DNA of 37,720 nt from Lachnospiraceae bacterium (GCA_009780115.1 WRAQ01000031.1:1-37720), one strand, 5' to 3'. Counted from the stretch's first letter, positions 9,201-15,639 are shown. The notes: generated by a model not told the origin, from the sequence alone. Translations and numbers: made by a program.

Positions 9201-11736
9201 CGGGGGCAGTTGCACCGGTTCTCAAATTTCCCGCCGGAAGCATGGCAAATACCTGACCCGCCGTCGGATTAATACTTCCCCGGCCGATATGCTGGGCATC
9301 AGCATTTCCGCCCGTTGCCCTTACGACTGTGTTTTCACCGTAAATAAGGATGTTTCCGCCGCAGCCGCCGCGGCCGCCAATGCCCGCCGCACTGCCTGAG
9401 CCTGTGGCTGTAACATTACCCCCGGAAATAATTATCGTCGGCAAAACATTGTCACGAACGGCATTACCGATACCGGAAGCATTACCGGCCGGAGACCCGG
9501 TTGCTGTTACCGTGCCGCCGGTGATTAAGATACTTCCGCCCGTACCGCCGCCGTTTCTTCCTTGCCCAATCCCGGCACACTGTAAAGCGCCGCCCTGGGC
9601 ATTGATTATACCGCCGTTAATAATTACGGTGCCGCTGTTTTGACTATTTGCCCCGCCGATACCGGCACCGCTTGTGCCACCCTGTGCCGTTACTCTGCCG
9701 CTTTCGATAATCAGCGTACCCGCTGTGGATTGGATACCTGCTCCGCCGGCGGCAGTAGAGGTTTCTAATAAATTCGATGCCCCGGGGTTCGCGTCCATAA
9801 TAGTCAGGATGGAATTGTTATGGATTCTGATTCCGCTTGCCTCCGGAACCGGGGCAGCGGGTACGTTTATTCTTAAATTATAACCATTGAGATTGAGGAT
9901 AAAATCCTCGAAAATATCCAATTGAGAGGTGAGTTCGCCGGTACCGGTAAAATTATTTTGCAATGTAAATGTACGCGTTGCGGCATTCCAATCGCTGCCA
10001 TAGGGAATCGTTTCCCCGGCGGCGGCCAAATATAAGCGGTCGGCAGGTGTTAATACCTGCGGGGTCGCCGATACCCGCAACTGGCCGCCCGTGTGGGCTA
10101 TAAATGTTCCATTGTCGGCAAAAAAGTACGCCGTGTGGGCGGTTGTTCCATTACTTTGCACAAAAATGCCGGTATTAGCCGTTTTGGTGATGCCAATGCT
10201 CATTCCGGCTAAAGGTATTCCCGGTTGCTGAAATTCCCCTATTCCCATCGTTAGGTAGGCATTATTGTCCAAATGGATATTATCGGTAATTGTTGCCGCA
10301 CTGCCCCGCGTATTTTCGTTTATCTGCGATGTTCCGCCAACCCGTAACGTGCCGCCGGCCTGCACGAAGATACCGCCGCCGCGCGCTGCATTGTTCCCCG
10401 TAATAGCACCGCCATTCATATTGATAATGCCGGTATTTTGCAGCAAGATATTACCGTCAGCCCCGGTTACATTTCCGGTAATTAAGGCTTGATTATTAAT
10501 AGTCATTGTCCCGTTTTGCACCCTGACCGCCGGGGCAGTTATACTTCTATTGTTTTGCAGCACTGCCCCGGCATTCAGCGTAAGTGCGGCGGCTTCGCCA
10601 TTAATCGATATAAGTGAAGCAGCGTTGGTGACAATACCGCCGTTACCGTCAACCGCAATCCGTAAGATAAGTAAATGAGCAAAATTACCCACCGTAAACA
10701 GATTACCCGTTACGCCCGCCCCGCGCAGAATCGTTATATTTGTATTAACCGCCCCTTCAAGCCGAGTAAATGTAGCATTGGGGCCAGAGCCGCCAGGTAT
10801 CGTGATTGGGGCGGTCAAAGTGATAGTTACCGGCGTGCCGTTGGCATGATTTACGTTTACGAATGTGATATGGTTTAACAATTGCTCAAGAGTAGCTGCG
10901 GTAAAGTTTATTGACGTTTCCGCAAAACCAAGCGGCTCAACTTCTACCGTTATCACTGGTAAGTTCACACCGCCGGCAAGGCCGTATTTTTCGCCGTTTT
11001 CCATTAGGGGAAGTACAGCGGTGAACTCGTATGTACCCGCGAAACCTTCATATATCATATCTTCCGGCGCGGGCTGCCCGGGCGGGTTGCCTTCATCACA
11101 GCAACATTCATAAACCGGCACAGACGTAAGCCGCCATGTCACACCGGTTATTTTGTAGTCAAACTCATTTTTGCCGTCATAGACGGCCGCATTGAGTATC
11201 CCGGGCAAATTTAAGTCCGCAAGCGGCGTTTCAAACGCCACGGTTTGGTTTGCGATATGCGCCGCAAGAGGCGTGAACGTTGTGATGATATAGGCATCCG
11301 CGGTAACCTGTTCGTCTGTTTGGCAATTTTCGCAATCACAATCTTCACCACAATCAGTACAACCTTCGCAGCCGCAATTTTCATCGCAGTTTGTACAATC
11401 ACCGGCACAGCCATTCTCACTGCAATCGCCGCAAGTGAAGGGTGGAACCTGTGAGCCGTTACAATCGCCGCCGCAGTCATAGCTGCCGCAATCACCGCAG
11501 GCGGTATTTGGAACCTGTGAGCTATTACAATCGCAGCCATGCTGGCCGCAATCATCACAGGGGGTTTTATCATCAAACAAACCTAAACCGTCATCGTTAA
11601 AAGCGGCAGCAAAATTATCTTCTGCCGCCGCTTCATCAAAAGCGCCGCTTAACAGCGGGCTTGCACTTGTTCCAAACATCATAAACACGGCTAACAAAGC
11701 CGCGATAATTCTTGTATATAATTTTCTTCTGTCCAT
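265..11736 (-). CDS. Giant secreted beta-helix/YDG/Ig-like repeat surface protein with C-terminal membrane helices
   Basis: A 3823-residue predicted surface protein. The N-terminus is a signal peptide (MDRRKLYTRIIAALLAVFMM, cleavage near residue 38). Residues about 57-142 hold 20 cysteines in CxDCG-type repeats. Four right-handed beta-helix modules follow (about 290-560, 930-1240, 1255-1640, 1660-1925). They are rich in GGxI/NGGxITGN turns. Modules 2-4 open with an IVYV-type strand, and module tails share GIFVQNGATTAH-like segments. A Gly-rich region with an FxLNLNGYNL motif lies at about 560-850. Residues about 1925-3350 carry YDG/MBG-like domains (KIYDGNTSYTGTG occurs twice), an InlB B-repeat-like unit and two Ig-like (Big_3-like) domains. 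The C-terminus has three hydrophobic helices (about 3700-3726, 3748-3771, 3776-3801) and a basic tail; no LPXTG motif is present. Such proteins are usually adhesins or matrix proteins; the ligand is unknown. The ATG is preceded by AAGG. The gene follows a kinase/regulator pair on the same strand. Domain names are by eye. Confidence 0.9.
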   Translation of the reverse strand: MDRRKLYTRIIAALLAVFMMFGTSASPLLSGAFDEAAAEDNFAAAFNDDGLGLFDDKTPCDDCGQHGCDCNSSQVPNTACGDCGSYDCGGDCNGSQVPPFTCGDCSENGCAGDCTNCDENCGCEGCTDCGEDCDCENCQTDEQVTADAYIITTFTPLAAHIANQTVAFETPLADLNLPGILNAAVYDGKNEFDYKITGVTWRLTSVPVYECCCDEGNPPGQPAPEDMIYEGFAGTYEFTAVLPLMENGEKYGLAGGVNLPVITVEVEPLGFAETSINFTAATLEQLLNHITFVNVNHANGTPVTITLTAPITIPGGSGPNATFTRLEGAVNTNITILRGAGVTGNLFTVGNFAHLLILRIAVDGNGGIVTNAASLISINGEAAALTLNAGAVLQNNRSITAPAVRVQNGTMTINNQALITGNVTGADGNILLQNTGIINMNGGAITGNNAARGGGIFVQAGGTLRVGGTSQINENTRGSAATITDNIHLDNNAYLTMGIGEFQQPGIPLAGMSIGITKTANTGIFVQSNGTTAHTAYFFADNGTFIAHTGGQLRVSATPQVLTPADRLYLAAAGETIPYGSDWNAATRTFTLQNNFTGTGELTSQLDIFEDFILNLNGYNLRINVPAAPVPEASGIRIHNNSILTIMDANPGASNLLETSTAAGGAGIQSTAGTLIIESGRVTAQGGTSGAGIGGANSQNSGTVIINGGIINAQGGALQCAGIGQGRNGGGTGGSILITGGTVTATGSPAGNASGIGNAVRDNVLPTIIISGGNVTATGSGSAAGIGGRGGCGGNILIYGENTVVRATGGNADAQHIGRGSINPTAGQVFAMLPAGNLRTGATAPGTVLGNPVTFSATPAVNLRAGVLLPAPFGQIEGVTPNLSSARSMSLFTNFALRSVAFTLGGHGSITRTGHELATVGTAVSFLQSSIVYVHATKASIPDGSFEQPFSSVQDAYNAIPVGMAGEIRVLSNLTMNTLITTVISENKNVTISSFEDSGTGDTPRINAPWVITRGINGSLFTLGTNANLFLENIIIDGNHLESNHHLVRVENNARLTIRDGAELRNGNMSTGDSGAAVRVSSGGIFDMYGGELSGNSSVNSGGGVAVISGGTMNMYGGLIRDNAANQGGGIFAGGTVNIRGGTIINNRSNQGGGVHVAATTGVLNVGGNALISGNMPSTGTAANNVFLANNRMITLITGLHAPIQGMNVGIQTQTASGIFVQNGASTANMAQFTPDLPNLHVELNGAGLRLVTPQVIYVRNNGNNANAGTFAAPKLTLQGAYDAIPVGGAGEIRVLSNLDVTMGGVSGSATGLRIENKSIIINSYNNATNVPLTTGTAHSIRRNRVPDALGSMFILGSAASSFASLTLENIIIDGNAPLANMIGPIGGMQSSCVLAILGANSSNAVLTLNNRATLRNNNIDTSAGSNGAAVSMQSNATLIMNTGSLITECSWRFTDGGAVNVSGGTFHMNGGTISNNRAGRAGESTTGNGGGVLASGGTFNMNGGSITGNHANGRGGGVHVSGNGTFNMNGGSITGNTAGNGNNTGTVGLQLGGGVAVTSGTLRLGGNAVIQNNTNTATFVPSTRDNVFLSTDQYITLGTGTHGVSAPAAGMTVGVNKTANSGIFVQNGATTAHMPRFFGDRDPLVVVQDDDRLQLMHVVYVSNTGDDVFGNGTFANPFATLNRANLLVLESGVADIRVLSNLNSPSTTQNFSGNKTITIRSFDAATGQTPQTGNNRHTITRASGRATADYDIQSGTALIFRNIILDGHPTSSNSHVFSNSGMIRMQTGAVLQNNGNGGIWNNAAGIVHLEGGTITGTSAGNTNGFAINGPGIVQISSGSEINMTGNIFGGSPRNIRLDTGSTINILSQPAAGSKIGITTAAIPTPANPVTFATGINTAGGDEAFWRSVFIPDRDGELIKRDGDVLRLFVLTPITTAEITVTTPVTGNVPNNTANGGTNFTRSAVTWTPAHNPFRGDEQYTAEVTLTANDGYIFTSLSTATINGQTAAVTNNTGSQVTLSYQFPATDLATFNLVTAPAVSAIDIYGGLLNTSAFTNHGTVTGQTGGAVAGTWSWSPAANAGATIPRYTLNGTPANNYTAVFTPTDPADQTGYNVLTVEMPVTVTNRRQLTIGNPSGSPTKIYDGNTSYTGTGINIGTLTNIVGSDDVAVSINSTVFNQSTVLLADTITIVYAISGDNAGNYTAPANGTIAAAITPQTLAAPASADLNQNGTVTFAPGANNAAAGSSYRFTLYNGTTAVTGFENISVTSDTIPTGIVAKMLEAAGVYTIKVTANTTNTNYTAASAESAASNAVNVYSVAVTITDGNGTDNVNGNTVSYTEYAFGGTTVTLTATPASGRRVSWGGAGSGTENTRTITAIAANASVTADFTATEVSGIAVTTQPSNLTYAHGDTLSLAGLTVTLTYNNGTTKIVELADFPAENITTSPAAGTVLSLIGHNSNPITVIFNNSMTIRANTDNLTVNAGTLTAATGTPTASAIPIYGGLLSSSTLSGTVTNQNGAEVAGSWIWISSANAGTTIPKYTANGTPANTYTAVFVPTNTADQTGYGEITAAVPVTVTNRRQLTIGTPSGSPTKIYDGNTSYTGTGVNIGALTNIAGSDDVNVSVNSAIFNQSTVPLANTITIVYAISGNDAANYTAPANGTIAGTITRITLTPSIDFTNVNGKIFDGNTNITGNQPTITLTGSIVSGETPTATATITYANENAGTNKNINATSIALDGTWGDNYVLSATTLTNAASTLAITRKDISIATITALTKTYDANLTATAGAVTFNGEIAGQALVLNTDYTVSAVFDAGNADTGTGNRHYTYTVTMQDTTRANNYNLTASTMGGTNGTINPANLTGAPAINIDDGSGGNVLKIGAELTASGTFNTSVTYEWFVGGLSAGTGVNYTVEGADAGKTITVTAIPDNNNFIGMLTSSATAVIPYTITVNAPAGNVTGDAITFNTETAPLTFYLLANDTISISYTVARTDRFNTLTLGNGIANINAPYGVNATPHTGMVTYTVAASNAVSGVITFNPQFNHNSELFNAEVLAAAPVKGGNPLAAPAYTTVTETNYYTGLITWNGDLTTTGIGGRFAGGEVYTAAIILSAVDPILFHADFVPTVFGTTVDNIVVAPDGKTVSFTAAFTTLPAKVVTAIEVITQPAALTYTHGEALNLDGLVAALIYDDTSVLDVAFTAFAANNITATPASGTALSRATHNNTTIAVTYNNSSITAPTNNLVLNRADNTLVISQDDITFGIAPNPQVTTNISNSAVTFEYKLQSAADSTYSSTVPSALGSYTVRATSAETTNHNPAAAAVNFNLAPAPLTGKPVISASGGLLIQNAILTANTTSLNAHGDIGTTFSYQWKADGQNIGTDSNQYTMQYSDVGKAIMVTVTASGNFTGPAESDPTGSKQSGVISINDAPPTTAGGLSSLFENQDVFCDTYDMLVINTGGSVVIKLRVEKLDSPGAAVQEDIEKAAAGQNIGLFLNLSVIKYHLDKDKNPINGPPVTVPYLFGDTIAITVELPPAIRGLAPYTIFHADSITGDVESIPAVYNPQLHTLTFEAGAFSNFAIAYTPAVIASGGSGSGNSGGSGDNELIPAVIMPEVPYFVSEPVIPAIPGATGLAAIGATGRGTVPNFSFTEEAVNSRPARISAADSPYRTIPLSQMGNAGIYQRPIPSITVAGRTILLFAPMGAEAWSLLNLVFGCIIGILLAVIIALRALIKKRRELKEVLDFHNITEGKSYSQVWLTVAIGMGIAGAFLFVLIQDMGKLMVALDMWTITHMVIIASQAAAIMVILKRDKKEKAKAQAAVNNQLSIAA
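3740..4262 (-). repeat. Internal YDG-module repeat, copy 2 (C-terminal copy)
   Basis: This stretch of the giant gene encodes about 174 residues that match the segment at 5099-5630. Both contain IYGGLL, then a TIP(R/K)YT.NGTPAN.YTAVF segment, VTNRRQLTIG, SGSPTKIYDGNTSYTGTG and YTAPANGTIA. The two copies keep strong nucleotide similarity and lie about 1360 bases apart, so they look like a relatively recent internal duplication of a two-domain (Ig-like plus YDG) unit. Confidence 0.8.
5099..5630 (-). repeat. Internal YDG-module repeat, copy 1 (N-terminal copy)
   Basis: Partner of the repeat at 3740-4262 inside the giant surface-protein gene. It encodes the same order of motifs (IYGGLL, NGTPANNYTAVF, VTNRRQLTIG, KIYDGNTSYTGTG, SGDNAGNYTAPANG). 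The sequence between the copies codes for an InlB-like B repeat and an Ig-like domain, so the duplicated block probably included more than one domain. Confidence 0.8.
11310..11568 (-). repeat. Cys-rich tandem repeats encoding the head of the giant protein
   Basis: Imperfect direct repeats of about 70-80 bases (shared core around ggaacctgtgagc followed by ttacaatcgc on the plus strand) encode repeats of the form CxDCGxxxCxxDCNxSQVP, then a degenerate run of CxxC motifs. In total 20 cysteines lie in about 85 residues immediately after the signal peptide. This could be a disulfide-stabilised or metal-binding head; the sequence alone does not decide. Confidence 0.75.
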
Positions 11737-11777
11737 CGTTTTACCTTATCAAAAATCCATTAGGCTATGATAGTGTT

Positions 11778-11834
11778 ATTATAATATAAATAACCACACC
11801 AAAACCAGTAGCATAACTACATCATTTCTACATC
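11778..11834 (-). promoter_or_regulatory. Promoter region of the giant gene with GATGTAG direct repeats
   Basis: On the minus strand a TATAAT -10 element occupies 11778-11783, about 41 bases before the ATG. The -35 position 17 bases upstream is poor (GGTTTT). Further upstream GATGTAG occurs twice (11817-11823 and 11828-11834), separated by 4 bases and so with an 11-bp period. SARP-family regulators are known to bind heptameric direct repeats with about 11-bp spacing, and the adjacent response regulator has a SARP-like output domain. Activation through these repeats is inference. Confidence 0.45.
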
Positions 11835-11852
11835 AGCATAGCAGGGGTTGTT

Positions 11853-12653
11853 TTATTTACGATTAGCGAATATAGTGTTAAGATATTCGATATTTGTATC
11901 TGCCCATTTGTAATTGGACATATATTCGCCCATATATGAATTGACTGTCTCCGGGATGCGGTTAAGATAATTGTAATAATCACAGTCGACTTTTTTTATA
12001 TCAACGGCAAGGCTGTTGCGTTTCCTGACAATGAGGCCCTCTGCACCGGCTTCGTTTAAGACTTTCATCATTGCTGAAATCTGCGTTTGAATTTGTTTGT
12101 CAATGGTAGCGATAAATTCATTTTTGCCATATAAAACTTCGCCTATTTCCTTTGTTGTACAACTTGTACCCCTTTTGTGGATCAGGTAAGCGAATAGCTC
12201 CTTTGCTTTCTGGCGCGGGAAATGAAGCGGTTTGCCTTCCGCGAATACGTCAAAATTACCAAAACATTTAACCTGCAATTTATTTGCGGTTTTTACAACA
12301 GGTGTCCGAAGATGTTCTAAAGATTCCGTTATCGCTTTTGCCGTGACCGGTTTCAACAAATAATCGCTGGCATGTACCGAAAACGCATCAAGTGCATATT
12401 CGTTATGGCCGGTGGAAAAGATGATATTTATATCTGATTGTGCTTCGATTAGCTTTTTAGCAAGCTCAAGCCCGTTCATTTCCGGCATTCTGACATCGAG
12501 GTAGGCGATATCGGTTTTGTTATCCCGTACATATTCAAGCGCGGCAAAAGGGTCATCAAAACAGAACAGCTCTGCTTCCGGTAATGCACCGCGAATTGCC
12601 CATTCTATATCTGAAAGCGCCAGGCGCTCATCATCTACTGCTATGATTCGCAT
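11853..12653 (-). CDS. Response regulator with SARP-like DNA-binding output domain
   Basis: A 266-residue two-component response regulator. Residues 1-115 form a receiver domain: acidic pocket at D7, D8 and E9, phospho-acceptor D53 in YLDVRMPEMNG, and conserved K101 in LLKP. After a short linker, residues about 125-260 resemble the winged-helix/SARP-like output seen in some clostridial regulators (LQVKCFGNFDVFAEGKPL, then PRQKAKELFAYLIHKRG and EIGEVLYG). The chosen ATG follows GGGAGG by 7 bases; an upstream in-frame start would add 11 residues without a comparable site. The start overlaps the end of the kinase gene by 23 bases, so the two are translationally coupled. The gene lies directly upstream of the giant surface-protein gene, its likely target. 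Output family by eye, fairly sure. Confidence 0.88.
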   Translation of the reverse strand: MRIIAVDDERLALSDIEWAIRGALPEAELFCFDDPFAALEYVRDNKTDIAYLDVRMPEMNGLELAKKLIEAQSDINIIFSTGHNEYALDAFSVHASDYLLKPVTAKAITESLEHLRTPVVKTANKLQVKCFGNFDVFAEGKPLHFPRQKAKELFAYLIHKRGTSCTTKEIGEVLYGKNEFIATIDKQIQTQISAMMKVLNEAGAEGLIVRKRNSLAVDIKKVDCDYYNYLNRIPETVNSYMGEYMSNYKWADTNIEYLNTIFANRK

Positions 12654-14148
12654 GATTTTCCTCCCGCTTTGGTATCGTAATAACAACCACTGTACCTTTA
12701 TCTATTTCACTTTTTATCTCCAGCTTTCCGCCAACCATAACGGCAAGGCGGCTGCTGACATTCTTTATCCCCGCGTGTATGCTCCCGTCCTCATCCGGTT
12801 CTTTGCCTGTGTCGAACCCAACTCCATCATCAGCCACTATTATAACGATTTCCTCATTTTCTTCCCGGGCCGTAACCGTAACCGTTCCGCCCTTTCTGCG
12901 TTGAGTAATTCCATGGCAGACCGCATTTTCAACGATTGGTTGTAATGTGAGGGCGGGCAGGGAAAAATTATGCGCTGAAATATCGTAAATCACATTGAGT
13001 TTTTCGCCAAAGCGCTTTTTTTCGATTGACAGATATGTCTCAACATGTGAAAGCTCCTTTTCGAAAATTATTGGTTCCTTGATGGAAAGCGAATCAATAT
13101 TGTGGCGCAAATAGTTTGCAAATTCACCTACTGTTTCAGCCGCAAGCCCGGGGTCAGTACGGCAAAATGATTTGATTGCGACTAATGAATTATAGATAAA
13201 ATGCGGGCGGATTTGACTTATCATTATGGAAATCCGGCTATTTGCCAGTTCCAGTTCATTTTGTTTGATTTGCTCTGACATGCTAAGCATTGCCGTATTT
13301 TTAGTTTGCATAACAAAGGCAACAAAAAGGCTGATGGATAGTGCGCCGAGGACCAAAAGCCATGTTTCAGAATGCTGATACCACGAACGTAAAGGATAAA
13401 GACGAAAATACCATTGCGCGTGGTGGATATTGACAGTCCTTTCAATATATGAGGCCCTAATGCCGATTTGTTCGTTATTGGTTGCGATGACCTGTTTTTC
13501 ATTCGTATCCGGATTGATTCGCCAAATTTCATATGAAAGGCCTTTATATTCCAGCACTGAAAGCCCCACGCTATCTAATGCTTCCGGGAATTTGAGCGAA
13601 ACGGCGACCATACCCCAAAAAACGCTTCCGGCCCCGGTATCAATATATACGGGATATCTACCGGTCAACCCCATTATTCCGCTGCGTAATACAAAGGGCC
13701 CGCCCATTACTAATTCGCCGGTGTCTCTGGCAAGTATTGCCTCCCTGTTTCCGTCATGGTCAAGTTCGTCAAAAAAGTTTAAACCTATGACGGCCGGATT
13801 TTCTTCGAGAGGATAAGCATCTACAACTATGCCGCCGGGAGCGAGAAGAAAAGCAGCAAGAGCCGGTACATCCCCGGCAATTACTGCTGCAATCTCTTGA
13901 AAATTGTCAACCGCACCGTCCCCTTTGATGACCAAAGCAGCTAATGCCTGGGTTTTGTAGATTTGTCTGGATATGACCTCATTTAATCTATAGCTGTGTT
14001 CGAGGATGAGAAGTTCCATCCGCTCTCGTTCAACTTTGAGGATATTCTGAATAGCGACAAAACCGACAAAAGCGCAAAGAGATAACGTTAATAAAAAGGC
14101 TGCTATCGTCCGGATATGGAGCCGCTGGTATTTTTTGAATTGTTTCAT
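12631..14148 (-). CDS. LytS-like sensor histidine kinase with CHASE-type extracellular domain
   Basis: A 505-residue kinase. Membrane helices lie at about residues 15-35 and 263-281. Between them is an extracytoplasmic domain of about 190 residues resembling CHASE (ligand sensing). The cytoplasmic part starts with the LytS/YpdA-type phospho-acceptor block QIRPHFIYNSL (His about 316), followed by HATPase_c with PIVENAVCHG and ADDGVGFD. It presumably phosphorylates D53 of the overlapping response regulator. The ATG is chosen because the first helix begins shortly after it. No Shine-Dalgarno sequence precedes it, and a consensus promoter ends 6 bases upstream, suggesting a leaderless mRNA. An alternative TTG start 27 bases upstream also lacks a ribosome binding site and lies 5 bases from the mtnA stop. 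The natural ligand cannot be told. Confidence 0.88.
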   Translation of the reverse strand: MKQFKKYQRLHIRTIAAFLLTLSLCAFVGFVAIQNILKVERERMELLILEHSYRLNEVISRQIYKTQALAALVIKGDGAVDNFQEIAAVIAGDVPALAAFLLAPGGIVVDAYPLEENPAVIGLNFFDELDHDGNREAILARDTGELVMGGPFVLRSGIMGLTGRYPVYIDTGAGSVFWGMVAVSLKFPEALDSVGLSVLEYKGLSYEIWRINPDTNEKQVIATNNEQIGIRASYIERTVNIHHAQWYFRLYPLRSWYQHSETWLLVLGALSISLFVAFVMQTKNTAMLSMSEQIKQNELELANSRISIMISQIRPHFIYNSLVAIKSFCRTDPGLAAETVGEFANYLRHNIDSLSIKEPIIFEKELSHVETYLSIEKKRFGEKLNVIYDISAHNFSLPALTLQPIVENAVCHGITQRRKGGTVTVTAREENEEIVIIVADDGVGFDTGKEPDEDGSIHAGIKNVSSRLAVMVGGKLEIKSEIDKGTVVVITIPKREENHANHSSR

Positions 14149-14154
14149 GGTACA

Positions 14155-14183
14155 ATCATATGTTATTGTATCCAAAGTGTCAA
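14155..14183 (-). promoter_or_regulatory. Consensus sigma-A promoter of the kinase/regulator operon
   Basis: On the minus strand TTGACA (14178-14183) is separated by exactly 17 bases from TATGAT (14155-14160). The six bases TGTACC then precede the kinase ATG at 14148, so transcription is predicted to start at or next to the A of the start codon. The promoter overlaps the stop codon of mtnA, giving the kinase/regulator genes their own transcription. Confidence 0.75.
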
Positions 14184-15247
14184 ATGGAAAGGCAGAAGAA
14201 GGCAGGTAAAGATTCCGTAAACGGCGCCCGCGCTATCCCATGCTCGGTAATAATCCCGGCAATTAATTCATTGCTTGTGACATCAAAAGAGGGGTTAAAT
14301 ACCTTGATATTTTTCGGGGCCATCCGGTTTTTGTACCACATTTCAGTTACTTCACAGGCCGGGCGTTCTTCAATCGGAATCCCGGCACCGGTTTTTGTGT
14401 TTAGGTCGATGGTTGAAGTCGGGGCACAGACATAAACGGGGACACCGTACTGCTTAGCAACTGCGGCTAAAACGGCCGTACCAATTTTGTTGGCGGTATC
14501 ACCATTTAAGGCAATCCGGTCAGCCCCAACCAATACCGCTTGCACCAGCCCTTTTTGCATTACTGCTGCCGACATATTATCACAAATCAAGGTGACATCA
14601 ACCCCGGCGGCCATCAGCTCATAAGCGGTCAGGCGTGCGCCCTGTAACAGCGGCCTTGTTTCATCCGCAAAAACCCGGAAGCGGTAATCCCGCTCCTGCC
14701 CAAGGTAAATTGGCGCGGTAGCAGTGCCATATTTGCAAGTCGCAAGCTGCCCGGCATTACAATGGGTCAAAATCCCATCGCCGGGTTTGAGCAGGGTCAG
14801 GCCGTGTTCACCGATCCGCCGGCAAACTTCAATATCTTCGGTTTTGATGGTATTGGCTTCCTGACGGAGGATTTCTTTTATTTCTGTCACCGCAAGGTGT
14901 TTATTAGCATCACAGACAGCCTCCATCCGGTTAAGCGCCCATGCCAGATTGACGGCAGTCGGGCGGGAAGAATTAAGATACTCTTTTTGCTTTTTGAAGC
15001 CGGTATAAAATTCCGCATAATCCGATGTGTTTATATTATTCGCTAATATATAAATACCAAAAGCAGCCGCGACCCCGATTGCCGGGGCGCCCCGGACTTC
15101 AAGGCGGTAGATAGCTTCCCAAATCTCTTGAGCCGTATAAAGTTTCTTAATAACAACATCAGTCGGTAATTTAGTCTGGTCGATGATTATGACACTGTTG
15201 TCATTTTCGTCTAAGGCGACGGTTTCGTAGTTTAGGATATTTTTCAT
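14180..15247 (-). CDS. mtnA: S-methyl-5-thioribose-1-phosphate isomerase
   Basis: A 355-residue protein of the eIF2B-like isomerase family, which converts methylthioribose-1-phosphate to methylthioribulose-1-phosphate in methionine salvage. Family motifs visible: DQTKLP near the N-terminus, RGAPAIGVAAAFG, the active-site Cys in THCNAGQLAT, a CDNMSAAVM segment carrying the catalytic Asp, and GADRIALNGDTANKIGT. The ATG at 15247 follows AGAAAGG by 6 bases. The longer reading from 15307 lacks a binding site and adds 20 residues not expected in the family. No other salvage genes (mtnK, mtnB, mtnD) are visible in the window. In anaerobes MtnA often serves an alternative methylthioadenosine route, so the full pathway here is unknown. 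Confidence 0.93.
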   Translation of the reverse strand: MKNILNYETVALDENDNSVIIIDQTKLPTDVVIKKLYTAQEIWEAIYRLEVRGAPAIGVAAAFGIYILANNINTSDYAEFYTGFKKQKEYLNSSRPTAVNLAWALNRMEAVCDANKHLAVTEIKEILRQEANTIKTEDIEVCRRIGEHGLTLLKPGDGILTHCNAGQLATCKYGTATAPIYLGQERDYRFRVFADETRPLLQGARLTAYELMAAGVDVTLICDNMSAAVMQKGLVQAVLVGADRIALNGDTANKIGTAVLAAVAKQYGVPVYVCAPTSTIDLNTKTGAGIPIEERPACEVTEMWYKNRMAPKNIKVFNPSFDVTSNELIAGIITEHGIARAPFTESLPAFFCLSI

Positions 15248-15329
15248 GGTTGGCCTTTCTGCGATGTTTAAATGCACATTGATTTTTCTTTCCTCATCAA
15301 CAATCATCCGTAAATTGCCGGAATGCTTT

Positions 15330-15605
15330 TTAATATTCCTCTACATCAACTAATTCCGCATCGGCCTGCTCGTCCATAAAATTGATTACTTTATCCAAAG
15401 ATTGCTCTACATGACTTACATCACCGGAAACTAAAGCAATCCCGATGGTCAAGGTTTGATATATATCCTGTGTATCAACTTCGGAAACTGACACATTAAA
15501 ACGATGCCTCGTTTTGTCAATAAGGCTGCGGCAAACCTTTCGTTTTTCTTTCAAGGAAGCCGCATAGGGGATGTGGAAAATTAGTTTTGCTGATATGGTG
15601 TGCAT
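15330..15605 (-). CDS. ylxP: YlxP family protein (DUF503)
   Basis: A 91-residue protein of the DUF503/YlxP family: an N-terminal strand ending IPYAASLKEKRK, then RSLIDKTRHRFNVSVSEVD and a C-terminal acidic tail. Members are small ferredoxin-like-fold proteins of uncertain role, often encoded near rbfA and truB in Firmicutes; here the neighbours are mtnA and a foreign-looking block. The ATG has no Shine-Dalgarno sequence and lies 5 bases after a predicted -10 element, as for the kinase gene. Length and motif match the family well; the function is not established. Confidence 0.9.
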   Translation of the reverse strand: MHTISAKLIFHIPYAASLKEKRKVCRSLIDKTRHRFNVSVSEVDTQDIYQTLTIGIALVSGDVSHVEQSLDKVINFMDEQADAELVDVEEY

Positions 15606-15610
15606 AATTA

Positions 15611-15639
15611 AATGTAGCAGTAGAGGGTAGGGAAGTCAA
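15611..15639 (-). promoter_or_regulatory. Promoter of ylxP-mtnA
   Basis: Minus-strand TTGACT (15634-15639), a 17-base spacer and TACATT (15611-15616). Only TAATT separates the -10 from the ylxP ATG at 15605, so the start site would fall on the start codon. The -10 is weaker than consensus. Confidence 0.5.

Noticed and set aside
6180-10500. Many short repeated units that could suggest a CRISPR-like or satellite array
   Set aside because: The units are irregular in length, stay in one reading frame and encode NGGxI beta-helix turns.
14149-14175. TTG start adding nine residues to the histidine kinase
   Set aside because: No ribosome binding site, and the region is occupied by the promoter spacer and -10; the ATG before the first membrane helix is preferred.
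15248-15307. Longer N-terminus for MtnA beginning MIVDEERK
   Set aside because: No binding site before it, whereas the internal ATG has AGAAAGG and fits the usual family start.
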